From NCBI GenBank assembly GCA_000697665.1, contig KL197721.1:797090-861089 (forward strand): DNA of 64,000 bases, written 5' to 3'. The notes under the pieces were generated by a model that saw only the letters and a list, made by a program, of their open reading frames with translations, was not told the DNA's origin and searched no databases. Position numbers and translations under genes: made by a program. This document shows, in pieces, positions 33,715 through 45,924 of the stretch (positions are counted from its first letter, which is position 1; every line of letters begins with the position of its first letter). The DNA comes from Jaapia argillacea MUCL 33604. Lineage: Eukaryota; Basidiomycota; Agaricomycetes; Jaapiales; Jaapiaceae.

Positions 33715-36700
33715 ATGTCGACAACAACCCAGATCCTATTCAACTCCCCTGCCCTCAACTCTCTCAAACGAGATCAACTAGTCAGGTTATGCAAGATCCA
33801 TAACCTCAAAGCATCGGGGAAGAATATCGAGTTGGTAGCTAGGCTTCAGGCACATGCTCAATCTCTTCCTACCTCCTCTGAGCCCCAACCCAACGACCAG
33901 TCGCCCACTCAAGTAGACTCCGAGTCTACCAAAGCACGAGACCAATCAGAAGACGAAGTGCACACCCAGGGACAAGACGAACCAAACGAAGGCAGATGGC
34001 TTCCTCGTCCAAGTGAACAATGGGAAGTAGTCATGGACACCATAACCGAAGAAGAAGAACGAGCTTCCTCTCAAGGGACTCTTACCTCTCTCCGCAGTAT
34101 CGACGCTCGCGGCGCAGGGGAGTTCGGGACTGGTGCTTCCAAAGGTTCGTTCGTCTCCTCCATCTCCCTTATACTTTGGCATGGAGCTGATCATGTGTGT
34201 GGGGGGTGCAGCGAGTAGCGTTAGCTCGTCTATCAAAGCTCTAGCTACTTCTTTAGGTCTTAAACGAACGAACTCGGGTAAATCAACCAGTGTTACTACG
34301 ACAACGACACAACAAGATACGACGATGCCTTGCATCCCTTCTTCAAGCCTCCCACCTTCGTCTTCATTACCTACCATCCCATCTTTTCATTCCTCCTCAA
34401 CCCTTTCCTCCTCCTCTTCACTCGAACAACCCACCGAACAACCCCAACCAATCTCCTCACTCGCACAACCCCACCAAACCGCCCCGCCAACCCCAGACCC
34501 AATCCCGGGCCACTTCCTCCGCCCAGGCAAACCAGCACCTCCAAACGCGCGTCTCTCAATCGGGACCTCAGGCGCTGTAGGTGTTACCACCACTATCCGA
34601 CTTGTAGGGGAGAAAGCTAGGGGAAAGGCTATTGGGAGTGTGTTTGGTGTTGGATTGAGTGATGGGGGTGTGGTCGGGTTGAGTGAAGGTCAAAGGGGAG
34701 GGGGAGAAAGAGGGACGGGAGGAGGAGGAGGAGGGACGCCAAAAAAGAAATGGACTCAATACGACGAATCACCACCGAAATTGCGGGTTTGGGAGACCAA
34801 GTTTGATTTGGTACCTGCTACACCTGGTCCTGGGAAGATGGAGGTTTGGCCTGCTGCTACTCCTGGGATGGGTGGGTTGATGTCGCCTAGGGGGATGATG
34901 TCGACTGGAGGAGGGGAGGAAGGAGGGATGAGTGTTTGGCCTCCTCCGTCTCCGACTGGGGAGGGAATGTCGGTGTGGCCTCCTCCATCTCCGACTGGTG
35001 GGGAGGAAGAGAAGTTGTACCCCAAGTTACCTCTGGACGACGTACCCATGTCCGGTCCTTCCACCCGATCTCGACAAGTCGACATGCCAGGGGCTATACA
35101 TCAGACTAAACCAACCGTACCCCAAATGATGGATATATTCTCTCCCAAACCCACCTCAAACACTTCCAAACTATTCGGCCCCACTTCCACCTCAACGACG
35201 ATCTCACCACCCATCCCTCCTCCTTTCATATTCGGTTCCCCACTCCCTCAACATAACCTGTCGAATAAACAGTTTAGGGATGCAGCTGAGAGTGTGTTGG
35301 ATGAGATGAATAAGAGGCTTGGGATTACTGGTGGGACGGGCGGGTTGAGTTTGGATTTGTTGGAGGGGAGGGTTGGGGGTGGTGCGAAGGGAGGGAAGGA
35401 AGGGGAAGAAGGAGGAAAGGAAGGGGGGAGAGGAGAGTTTAAGAGGTTGTTTGATGAGAAGCATGAAGAGGAGTTTAGGAAGATGGAGGGGATTGATAGG
35501 TATTGGGCGCAGAAGAGGGGTGGGGCTGGTGCGAGGGCAGGAGGAGGGAAGAAGAGAAAGTCGAGTGTGTTTGGGGATGGTCCTAGCGGGGGAGGGAAGA
35601 AGAGAGTCCCGGGTGCGTTTGGGGATGAAGAGGAGGAGGATGAAGAAGAGGGAGGGAGGCGGGCGTCGAAGAGGCCTAGAGTCGAGTTTGGTGGTGACAA
35701 GGTGAAGGACGCTAGCGCTCCCACGGACGTTCAGATGAAGTCACCATCAGAAGTTGAGAAGGAGAGGGAAGATAAAGAAAAGGAGGAGGTTAGGAAACAG
35801 AAGGAGAGGGAAGCGATTAAGAGGAAGTTGGAGATTAATAAAGCTAGGAGGAGGAGTAGTAGGGGGAGGGTTAGTGTTGGTGGACCTAGGGCTTCGTTGG
35901 TTGGTCCTGCTGGTGAGTTTCTTTTGTTTGTGTATGCTTCATCAGATGGAGTTGCGTTTTTTGGGCGACGGGATGCATTTCGTTATTCGTTACACGCCTT
36001 TCTTCCTTCGACCCGCCTGCATTTCTTTCGACGCACCTTCGCTCGCTCTCGACATGGATGGAGTACTGATATATCATGGTTTTGTTAGGTAAACCGAAAG
36101 GAACGACATCGCGGTTTGGGTTTTTGGCTTCTGCAAAGTCGATGATGAAGAATGTTTGGGGTGGTGGTGGGAATAAGGTCGTTGCTGTTGGGAAGGACAC
36201 GAAGAATCCACCGAGCGCGATCCCGGTTGGCAAAGCCTTACCTGAGAAGGAGGATAAGTTGGTGAAGAAGGGATCTGCGTCGAAGAAACCGAGCGTCGCG
36301 CCTGCCAAACCTTCTCTACCTAGCGTCCATCACAAACCAGGTCCATCGACAACTCGGGTTCCTTCTGGTTCTGGTGGATCAACATCGGGGCGTCTTGATC
36401 CTGGTGCTGGGAGTGGCGATCGTTCCAGGTCGCCGATCCCTTCGTTTGGAGGTTCCGCAGCTCCGTCTGTCAATTCTACCAACTCTACGGCTCGTTCGAG
36501 GGGACCCAGTTCGATTGGAGTGGGTACCACGCGGGTGAATAGCATCAGGGCTAGCTCCTCGAATGGGGTATCTTCTTTGGGAACTAGAGGGAGTGGCAAC
36601 CGAGTTTCAGCTGCTTCTGCCGCTGGTGTTTCGTCGATTGGGACTCGTACGAGTTTCGTTGGGAAACATGGCGGGAGTGGGACTGGAGGGTCTTCGAAGA

Positions 36701-37428
36701 GAGGTTCGACGTTGATGGCTCCGACGGCTAGTTCTCTGGCGAAGATGCATGGATCGGTTGGGTCTACTAGGTCTCTGACGGCCATGGCCACACAGGTTGC
36801 TTCTGGTTCGAGGCCGGTGGGACATGACGCACCAGGTACACCCAAACCTGCGTTGGATCCGATTACGAACACTCCTGGATCAAAGATTCCCGTCCTTCAA
36901 TCACCGAGATCCGGTTCGATTTTCAGCAAGCCGTTCACCACTGTCGGAGGGTCTTACATTCCTACACCCGTACGAATCGGACAGCCCACCCCCACCACCA
37001 CCGAAAATGCTGTGGCATCCACAAGTCAGGCTAGTACCGATACCGAGAAGAAGATGAATGCCTCTGCGAAACCCAAACCTCTCGCCGCCCGCAAAAGACC
37101 ACGGATCTCTCGATCTCGAGTTATTGCAAAGTTGGGAGCTCAACGAGCGGCCGCTTCAAACTCGGCTGTTGTAGGTCCTTCCGAATCGAAGACGAGATCG
37201 AGTATGGGAGCGGCTGCGAGTCGGAGATCGTTTGGAGGTGTTAAGCCTGGAAGGGCTAGTGGAGGTGGGGATGTATTGGCTAGTGCGAAGAAGAGGGCTA
37301 GGCAAAGCGAGTATGCTAGGAGGAAGAGTCGGGTTGGAGCGAGTGGTGGGGGCGGTGGTGGTGGTGGGATTTTTGGGAACGCGGCCGGTGTGCCTCCGCT
37401 GCCCATGACGATGGACGTTGATTCTTGA
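33715..37428 (+). CDS. large SAP-domain nuclear protein
   Basis: Exons 33715-34144, 34212-35912 and 36089-37428 are in phase and give 1156 residues. Residues about 14-48 form a SAP motif (LNSLKRDQLVRLCKIHNLKA), a short DNA/chromatin-binding helix pair. The rest is mostly low complexity: Ser/Pro-rich, then repeats containing SVWPPPSPTG (about 34930-35005), then Gly/Lys/Glu-rich. A charged helix about 35730-35870 is likely a coiled coil. The last third is Ser/Gly-rich with basic patches, for example RKRPRISRSRVIAKLG and KKRARQSEYARRKSR, which could be nuclear signals. Function is not known. The mix of SAP, coiled coil and basic tail suggests a chromatin or spindle-associated role, but that is inference. 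It is divergent from the Clp1-like gene about 2.1 kb away. Confidence 0.8.
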
Positions 37429-39203
37429 AGTTGAGATTGTCCAGGTGAACAGACGACAAGATGAATTTATTGTGTATTTCATATTTATTCCCTCGTCCCC
37501 TTCCCCTCCCCTTGCGAATATCTTGTCGATGTTTGAATCTTGTACAATAGGTCTTGTGGTGCATAATTGTCTTGATAATCGAGATCCACGCTGGCGTGCT
37601 GATAGCAATCGAATCAAATGTTTATATAGTTAAGCTTCGGTTTCTTGGGAGGTAAACTGACGTGTGTGATTGTAAAGTCAAAGGAACTTTGAACCATGCA
37701 TAATGAGTATACAGGCACATTAAAACAAGGACAAATGACGCCGGTCGTCGTGATCTTGGGGGAGCATCGAGAGAATAGAGAAGACTTACAAGGGCTTATG
37801 AGAGGCACTGAGTAAAAAAGATAGACTCTGCCTTGAGACTAAAAATTGGCAACAACGCCCGACTCGGAAGGGCAGTACTAAGTCTCCGTCCCATGGGAAT
37901 GGGGACAGATAACTGATGGATTGAGTGATAGGATCCCAACGAAGATACTCAAGACGGCTATGTAGACCGTGGTTTCGTCGTGAGCAATAACCAGAGTCGT
38001 GCGCGGCATCAAATTAGCACACAAGATTATTACAATGGGAGGGAACGACTCCACGTTACGGTACTTTTATACATAGCTTAGTGAAGTATATGTGGCCAAG
38101 GTTCAGGACGAGTATGGGAAAAATGATTCGTCTGCTGATGGTCGTCGAAACGACCGTTGGAGTCGCCGGTACGTTCGACCCACTCGCCGAGAGAGTGTCT
38201 GCAACGAATCCGCGGTGATCAATTTACGAAGATCAGGAGGGTTTCCGACGTGCATACCTTCACAGCATACCGGAGCTTTCGACCAGTTCTTCCTCCATAT
38301 GATGATCGAAAGTTGGATGACGAAGAGGACTGGTGACTCCCCCCAAACGTATAGGAAAGCCCGTGCTGGTGAAGCAGGTCTTCCTGGGTATTCATGGGCT
38401 GCATGCGAATCTATCAGCGACTCGAGAGTCATGGGCACGATGGAACTCACTGGGAGCTCGCTGATTATTCCATCGTTGTCGTATGCGGGGTACCGAGCTG
38501 TGAGATATGGGGACGAGCGCATACAGAAATCGCCAGTGAAAATAAAATGAGCATTGCTGGGCTTTTATGTGTGCTCCCGCCGGGAAGCTATAAGTATGCC
38601 CACCATATCGGTTCCAGTGAGGGAACCTTCGTAGCCTAATTTGGGCTGACCAATCCTGATCATCGCTCGTGACGTGTTCGTCTGTTGCATTTCAAGAAAT
38701 GAAAGCTATCTGAGTATTGGCAAAAAAAATCGGAGGCATGTGGATATCCTGACCTGGTAAGATGCGGATATGAAACGAGTTTGGAGGGGCGGCATCTTTG
38801 GGAAGTGTTGAAGATGAAACCTGCCAGGAACTTGACCAGGTCGGGCAAGGTGGCGTATTGCATTCAAGTTCTGGTAGCACGACGAGGGTTACAATCCCCT
38901 GAACCACTCACAACCTCAGAGTTAGCAGAATCTGGATTTGAGTATCCAGATTTGGGGGGTGCATCGGAGTAGAATCCAAAGTGTGCCGTGGCGATGTATG
39001 GGTCAGAATATGGGAGAGCGTCTGGCAATGGACCATTGGTTGGGCTGTACCACTGCGACTCATCGGACGGGGGAACAACCGACCATGCACACCCTGTCGT
39101 TGTTATGTTCTCGTTCACCAACGTCGTCATTAGAGAAATGCATGTCATTATTTCATAACAAGGGCGTGAAAATACGTACTGAACCCGCTAGGATGATACT
39201 CTA
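37429..39203. other. no recognisable gene
   Basis: About 1.8 kb. Open frames on both strands at 38092-38550 overlap each other. Minus-strand frames at 38660-38907 and 38864-39148 could be exons of an unknown gene, since a GTGAGT donor lies between them near 38912. No family is recognised and I do not model it. Confidence 0.35.
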
Positions 39204-40621
39204 CTACGGTGCATACCCATCCAAGTGAGTAGCCACGAGATTTGAAGGACCATGAACCGCAACTTCAGCTAAGGGAGTCTCGGTCTGGGTCCGCGATATA
39301 ACGGCCTGGCGAATTGACGGTTCCATCCTCCTAAACCACTCTCCCTCTCTAGTACCCACTAGCCGCATATAGCCACCCCCTGGTAAGCCAACTAATCCTG
39401 GGGGTGGTGGACCCTGCCAACCCATGAGATTGGGGTTCGAATGGTCCGCATACGGTTCGCTGCCATTATAGTTGAACTCGCGTTGCCAGTATTTGAGCCC
39501 GTAGGCCCCACCGCAGACCTCCCATTTCCCGCCACCCCAGCGACTGAATCGCTTGAACAACCAGATGAACGGGTAGATGAGGAATATCCAAAGAAGGATT
39601 TTCACCCAGAGGTGCGAGAGCGCCCGGGACAATTTGTTGTCGGGACGGATGTGGACTTTGGTTCCTGTGACTTCAACGCTAACTTCGACATCGCCACCAT
39701 AGGATGTGGCAGCGATAGTAGCGCGGATAGCGTCGAACAGGGTATGCATATCCCATCCATATACCACCTGGAGCGGGTTCAGAACATCGTCGAGTCGTTA
39801 AATGGATGGTTAGCTTACCTTATGGTAAGTAAACTCCTTGAGAAGCTTGCCGCTCGCGCAGTATTCGTCTGCCCATTGCCTCACAGAGCGCGAAGATTTC
39901 ATGAGAACACCGTCATCGAATCCAGCCACTCCCTCCCGCCATCCCGACCCCACCCACGGAGGGAGCCCCCTATCATACCGCTCCTTCTCCCAAGTCTCTG
40001 CATCCTCTTTTTCCTCTTTGATCGCCTTCCTCCTTCCGTTCGGAGAATCGACTTGGCGTACCATGAGTCCACGATAAGCGGCTTCCGAGTCAGCAACAGA
40101 CCAGTGGATCGGGCCGGAGACGATATGTCGACCAACATCGAGATAGAAGTCAAAATCGGTGACGGAAACGCGTTCTGGCTCCATCCGAGAGCTGGTCTGA
40201 CCCTGCGCATTTGTGGAGTAGACCATCCGTGTACGAGTTTCATAGTGAGTTCCGTGACAGCGAATCAGGAGGCCAGGAGGCTTGGATGCTTGTGCCAGTA
40301 GAAATCTATACAGTGCTTCTCCTACCGTCGGAGGGGGGCGGATTAGAGAGTGTTACGGGTATAATTTGCAGTTTGACGTACCATCTGCGTTCAGGAGGCC
40401 ATCATGGGAGATGATATTTCCATGACGGTCCTTCTGGCATTCCGGTTCGTAGGGTATGAATTGAGCGGGATGTCTTTCGCCGCCTTCTGGAAAGAAAGGT
40501 TGGGACCTCCCAAGCTCAATCACGACGTGACCAGTTTTTTCTGAATCTGCGACTGAACTGAGATGAGAACTGCCGTCGAGATTGGGGCAACATAAAGTGA
40601 CTGACCTTTGGTAGAAGACAT
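39204..40621 (-). CDS. uncharacterised Agaricomycete membrane protein
   Basis: Exons 40621-40606, 40552-40382, 40321-39819 and 39767-39204 are in phase and give 417 residues. The first exon is only 16 nt (MSSTK plus one base). Recognisable blocks are IELGRSQPFFPEGGERHP near the N-terminus, then IISHDGLLNADGEALYRFL, LLIRCHGTHYETRTRMVYS, VTDFDFYLDVGRHIV and a PPWVGSGWREGV segment. One membrane helix follows (LWVKILLWIFLIYPFIWLF) and then a Tyr/Gly/Pro-rich C-tail. I have seen this arrangement in many mushroom genomes as hypothetical proteins, with no function given. A single helix near the C-terminus suggests a membrane-anchored protein with a large N-terminal domain. Confidence 0.75.
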
Positions 40622-41846
40622 CATGCAGGTACACAGAAAACGAGTGCAATCTCCACGCCGTTAAGTAGCCCGGGGCTTCCTGTGCATCTGGCTGGCCGCA
40701 ACGCCCGAGAAGCGCGAAGTAGCACAGCTACAGCCAAGGAACAAGATGCCGTTCGTTGTTACCAGTTGGCGGTGCCAATAACGACTCCAAGGGAGTGTAT
40801 GTACATCATTTCTCTGAGATCAGCTCCAAGATCGCGACCCTGTTTTCTTATCAGCCAAGTGTGTTGTTAGGTGACGACGGCGACAGTTTCAATGTTGGCG
40901 AAACAGCGATAGGACAAGGAAGGCGAGATAGGCAAGAACACGCGAAGGGGACGTTGGGTACAGGCATCGCCCAAATCTTCATATGAACGGGTTACAAGGG
41001 GGTTCAAGTAGGTTCACGTGCATCGCCCGCCGAACCAGACTCGGGAGCCGGAAGTCAGTCTTGCCATGCGCACCATACGTGGCTTTCGGGCAGCTCGACA
41101 AGTATGATTGCAACATGATTAACGTACCTCACCTACAAGACGGTCACACCGGGAAGATGGTCATTCAGCTTTTGCCACTCGAAGACCCAAAATCCCAGAC
41201 CATAAATATTCATGTACAATCTACTACATGTTCTTGTGCAATCGACTAAGCGGCGTGGCCAACGGTGCTGCGGGGGTGCTGCAGCATGTCTTCAAAAACA
41301 TCGATATGTCAGGAATTCTCGAATTTCAAATGCTCTGGATGGAATTGGCAACATCCCAAAATCAACGTTGCAGCGAGTCAAGTGTGTATCGCTGCCCATC
41401 CTCATCTAAACCTCGTAGAGTAGTTGCATGGCACTCTGCACTGAGCCAATCTGATTTGAACAATGGGCAACGGGTCGCCGGGTTGACGTCGAATGACCGC
41501 CTTCCGGGTAGGACAGCCACCGGTGGCTGAAAATGGATACAAAAATGTTTCGACAGTCGTACAACCAGCGAGCAAGCGTAGACGTCACAATTTTGGGGCA
41601 TGACAGAGAAGATACCATATTGTCAGCATATGTGCAGAATTCAGATAAACCCGCTGTCGTTGTTGAAATCAGGAATTAAAATCAAAACTTGACCGTCTTG
41701 TGGGTGAGGTACGTTATTTCAAATGGATATTGCTGGCCACCCCGAGAAACGCTGATACAGTACTGTAACATATCCGACTCTTCAAAATCGACCTTGCCTA
41801 CAATGAAATCAATCTCCTCATCCTACAACTCCTGAGTCTCCATCCA
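40622..41846. other. no recognisable gene
   Basis: About 1.2 kb with short frames only. No splice-linked coding series or family match was found. Confidence 0.4.
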
Positions 41847-42251
41847 TCAGTCCCAGCAATAGGCACCCCCGACACCCTTGCTCTGGCAACAAGTCACAAA
41901 TGACCCGCTATTGATCAAGTTGGTGGGACTGGTGCACTACAAAGCGAATCGGTAAAGGATGCGTCAGCGAATTTGGAGGCAAACACTGGGTGAATTACTG
42001 ACCTGATGGTTGGGCCCGGGATAATACAAGAGGTCACCAAATTCGCCTTGGTCGTCGCAACATTCAGCGGTCAACTCATTGTACTGCCCATTGCTATCTT
42101 GGCACTTGCAGTTATGACCGGCCAACGCGCTGCGAAATAGGAAAGATACCAAGTTATAAGTCCAGGGGCTTGAAATGAACACTGAAAATGGGCAAGCACC
42201 GTACCTTCCAATAAAGAAGGCGGAGACGATGGCTACAAACGAGAACCGCAT
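41847..42251 (-). CDS. small secreted Cys-rich protein, copy A
   Basis: Exons 42251-42205, 42129-42003 and 41936-41847 give 87 residues. A signal peptide (MRFSFVAIVSAFFIG, then ALA) is followed by a mature peptide of about 67 residues with eight cysteines arranged C-C-CC-C-CC-C. Conserved blocks are GHNCKCQDSNGQYNELT, YYPGP and the C-terminal YCWD. The order differs from hydrophobins, which begin C-CC, and the peptide is polar. It could be an effector-like or defence peptide, or a cell-wall protein; the sequence does not decide. It has a divergent paralogue at 43369-43746 with the same intron positions. Confidence 0.85.
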
Positions 42252-42344
42252 GATGAAGACGGGTTGGCTTGTATTGTTGGGTAGGTGGTTCAGTTAGAGT
42301 GATGTATTCGTTCTGTTGATGGTAAAATGAATCGAGTGCTGAAG

Positions 42345-42352
42345 CTTTTATA
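42345..42352 (-). promoter_or_regulatory. TATA box of secreted protein copy A
   Basis: TATAAAAG on the minus strand about 94 bp upstream of the start codon, a strong consensus that fits a well-expressed small secreted protein. Confidence 0.5.
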
Positions 42353-43368
42353 CATCAGGAGGATACTGCCACTCCCATGGGTGGCGCATCTTGAAAGAAG
42401 CAAAGAAATTAGACCCAGAGTCAGCTGTTACACCACGGACGTGAACTTGAGAGGGGAATCACAATCACCGCCCGTGAATCAATGAGATCAAAGTCGCATT
42501 GCCTTAATTTCAAGCCGAGATGACCGACAATGAAACCAACACCTTCACCTTCCACCAAAAGAAGGCTGTTTCGACCTCCAGGAATCGGGCCAAGGACAGC
42601 CTTGGGAGGGGTTGGGCGCAAGGAAACGGCATTTTCATCATGGTTTCAATGGTGGTAGCGATCTCTCCCCATGGGTAAAAGCCTCGAGTGATGGGGGCTG
42701 ATAATTCCCGTCGTAGCGGTGCGTAATAGGAAGCTATGGGCGGTGTCGTTGAGACGGTGAGGGAGAAGAGAATGTGGACTTGGTGTCAAGCCACCGGAAC
42801 CCCAACTTTAACACCTTCCAAAAGGAGAAATCACCGACTCGGTGGGCGTTGATGCGAACGCCGAACAGCGTCACCACCGCCGTTCATGATCATCCCAGTT
42901 GAATTGTCTTGGACGCCGAAAGTCGCAACTTGGAGGTCTACTCTCGAACCCATGCTTACCTTCACACCTTGATTCTCCGAGCTGTTCTTGATTGCCTCCT
43001 TGTCAATACCGATTGAACCGGCGAAAGGATTGAACTGGTAGAGTGGATTGAGTAGTAGCCAAGATCACTGATGGTTCACGTACCTCTACACCACAGGTAA
43101 GTACCGCCTTGTGCGGGGAGGCCAGGCATTTGATGGCCGCCCATTTATCCAGCTACTGCTTCTCGCCTTCAGGCATGGGGGTGGATCTTGGGGCAACGGA
43201 ATGCCCGCGTTTGACCTGAACAGGTGACCGAGTGATTGAGCACACAGCCTTGAACCAAGAACATACAAGAGGCTCGAGAATGGTTGCCTAAACCAACAAC
43301 ATCTTCACCTCCCACAATCCCAACTACCCTTTCCCAGAAATCCAACCTCATCAACCTCACCATCGACA
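42353..43368. other. region between the Cys-rich paralogues
   Basis: A minus-strand stretch at about 42840-43190 reads like coding sequence (for example LNPLYQFNPFAGSIGIDKEA, ended by a splice-like GTAAGC), as does an open frame at 42421-42621. No start, domain or full splice chain was found. It may be a decayed gene. The right end is the promoter of copy B. Confidence 0.35.
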
Positions 43369-43746
43369 ATGCGTTTCACTCTCGTCTCCGCCTTGATCGC
43401 ATCTCTCTTCGCCACCAGGTAAGCCTCCATACTCCGACTTGCTTGAACTCGATCTTGAAGCCGTTGAAATCGACAGCGCATTGGCCGGTCATAACTGCAA
43501 ATGTCAGGACTCCAACGGTCAATACAACGAATTGACCAAGTATTGCTGCAACCAGCAGCCCGACTTCACCGACATCTACTACCCAGGACCTAACAATCAG
43601 GTGAGAACCTTGGTCGTCGTTCGCGCTCGGATACTGACAACACGGTTGATCACAAGTGCACGAGTCCCGGGGGTGAAATCAACAGTGGGGCTTTCGTGCA
43701 GTGTTGCCAAGGTCAGGGTGTTGGTGGCGCGTTCTGCTGGGATTAA
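43369..43746 (+). CDS. small secreted Cys-rich protein, copy B
   Basis: Exons 43369-43418, 43477-43600 and 43657-43746 give 87 residues. The signal peptide is MRFTLVSALIASLFA. The mature peptide has the same eight-cysteine order as copy A, with GHNCKCQDSNGQYNELT, YYPGPNNQ, then INSGAFVQCCQGQGVGG and FCWD. Both introns fall at the same codons as in copy A, which proves common descent. The segment between the fourth and fifth cysteines has changed most. Confidence 0.85.
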
Positions 43747-44377
43747 CGAGGGTGATTGAGACTTGACGCACGACGAGGGGAGGAATGTGATTTGAGTACG
43801 CGACGGGAGCACTTGTATGGTTGAAAGTGATGAATCCTATATTATAATTTATAGTGCTTTCTCTCGCCCCGTTTGCAGAGTGCAGGATAATATCTGAGTG
43901 ATTGATGCGAATGGACTGCCTTCATGTACGACGGAGGATACAATGCGGATGAAACGTTGCATGGAATAAGACGCGATGGGTCTGGGACGGATGGCTATAT
44001 TATTGTAGCTTGGGATGATCCTTGGCCAGAATACCCCCCAAGCGGCTGTGCTGGAAAGGGGGAGTCGGTGATCTGTAGACAAGACAAGTGGAGGAGATTC
44101 ATAGTGTGCTCACCGTGTCATAGTCTGAAAGTCGTATCTGTCCAGTGACACCATATCCAGAGTGCAGATTATTTTCGAGGCGAAGATGCTGCGTTAGATG
44201 CGAAACTTTTACTAGAGTGGTAGATCAGTAAATCAAAACTCTGCATTGATTCCTCAGATTTCAACCGTAGGTCTGGTTCTGAGCAACTAACATTGATAAC
44301 TTCCGGATTTAGAGGACCTACACATTGTACGCGGGATTGAAAAGGAGGGGAAATCAAAACACTCAGCCCAAAGCCAG
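43747..44377. other. intergenic, between convergent genes
   Basis: About 630 bp without a recognised feature; the plus-strand frame 43924-44148 has no family match. Confidence 0.4.
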
Positions 44378-45268
44378 TCAAGTGCTACCAGAAGCGAAAT
44401 GTGGGTAAGGGTTTGCCTGAGCTTCGGGAGGAGCCACTGGACGCGTGTAATCCTTGGCTTGAGTGGGTGCTGGCACGGCATTCCCACCCCTTCCGACCCT
44501 AGTCCTCGACCTCGACCTCTGTCTTCTCCTTCCCGACCCACCAACCCCCTCGCCATCTGATACCTCTTGGCGTAAGTCGGGAGCACGACCCCATTCCAGG
44601 GCCGCTATATCCCCCTGCCTTTGTGACTTATCACAATGGCAGCAGTTGCAATTGGGCTTTCCGAGACGAGTAAGGCTGGCCCCCTCCATGAGCCACTTGC
44701 AATGGCGAGCGAATTCACGAGGCGAGGAGAAGTACCTCACGGTGTCGGAACCTAGTCAAGATCATGGATCAGTGGCAGGTATGAAAGTGAGAAGACCGTT
44801 AAACTCAACCGTACAAATACGAGTCTTCGCGCGGGGTGTGCTCAGGACCTCGCTTGCGGCGAAGGAGCTCGTACCCCTCGGGGAGACGTAGATAGCAGTT
44901 CTCTGCGTCGATATTATCTGAAATGGGATTTGTGAGCTTTGTAATCGCATCTTAGGATTGGAGAGCCTACATTCGAGTGGATTGAGGACGAAGGTTGCGA
45001 GGTACCAGCCAAGGTCACGACGCCAATGCTTGAAGTTTTTTGACTCGTCCCCCTGAACTTCGTAATAGTCGACGAGGCCGTCTCGGACATCCTTCTCTCT
45101 CTTGGAGGCTGGTGGTAGACTGCGCGTATTGCCGCCGTCTGAGCGTTTTAGGACGATGACCGTAGCTATAGATCCATGTATCACGTCTGAGATCACTGCG
45201 AAATGAGGCGTATCGAGTGGCGGCGTTGAAGATGAAGTTGTCGCTTGTGGGTCGCTGAGGGAGGACAT
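44378..45268 (-). CDS. Clr2 N-terminal-domain protein, copy A
   Basis: Exons 45268-44971, 44917-44810 and 44751-44378 are in phase and give 259 residues. The core resembles the N-terminal domain of the silencing factor Clr2 (cryptic loci regulator 2): HWRRDLGWYLATFVLNPLE, LPEGYELLRRKRG, DSYLYG, then FSSPREFARHCKWLMEG and a cysteine cluster CNCCHC. In fission yeast Clr2 is part of the SHREC histone deacetylase complex at heterochromatin. Here only this domain is present, followed by an Arg/Ser/Gly-rich tail and a Pro-rich end, so it is not a full Clr2. It is probably a stand-alone paralogue as found in mushroom genomes. It is divergent from copy B. Confidence 0.7.
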
Positions 45269-45924
45269 CGCGTTATCGTCAAGTTGTAGATTTGGGTAAG
45301 ATCTGCGTGATTAGCGAGCGGGCCAGCCACGTGGACCACCAACGAGGCAAAGTTCAAATGCGAGGGTTTTTGTGTTCATCCTAGTCAAATTCTCTATTTA
45401 CCGTGTTACCATCTGGAATGCTTATCACCTCTTCAAGTAAAATATCCTCTGGGCGAGTCAGCATCTAATTCTTTCCCGAGGACTGTCGTTGGTCGTACTT
45501 CATCGACCTTGGCAAAATTGGAGTACCCCAAACCCTACGATGCTCTACTATGTGGTCTGTTTCCTTCCCCCTTCCATCTTCTCCAAGATCATTCATCGAG
45601 TGTGAACACCTCCATCCACTTTAGTTTACCTCCACCCCGAAAAGCTACGTTTCTTTGTGCTTCTTGGTACTAAAATTCTGGCCGCTCTGTGGTTTCTGCA
45701 ACCCATATCCCATCGAAGACCAGCGGATCAACCCGTATTCCAAGGATCTCGAACATTCTGGGAGGTTGTAAGTAGCGAGATGGAAGTATTTACCGCCACT
45801 ACATTTCTACCTGCGGCTCCGAGTGACGGTCCCCGGAATCCGAGTCAGACTCCATGATTCCGTCCAACGCTAGTCTCACAAGCCTAGTCCAACGCTTGCG
45901 TATCCCTCTTACTTCTCAACAACC
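45269..45924. promoter_or_regulatory. divergent promoter region of the Clr2-domain pair
   Basis: A 656-bp interval between two divergent paralogues. No operator could be defined by eye. The right 60 bp are C/T-rich, like many fungal leaders. Confidence 0.35.

Noticed and set aside
34290-35724. Several overlapping frames on both strands within the SAP gene
   Set aside because: They are shadows of a low-complexity coding exon whose main frame is open for 567 codons.
41847-43746. Secreted Cys-rich pair as hydrophobins
   Set aside because: The cysteine order is C-C-CC-C-CC-C and the loops are polar; hydrophobins need C-CC-C-C-CC-C, as in the gene at 57521-58119.
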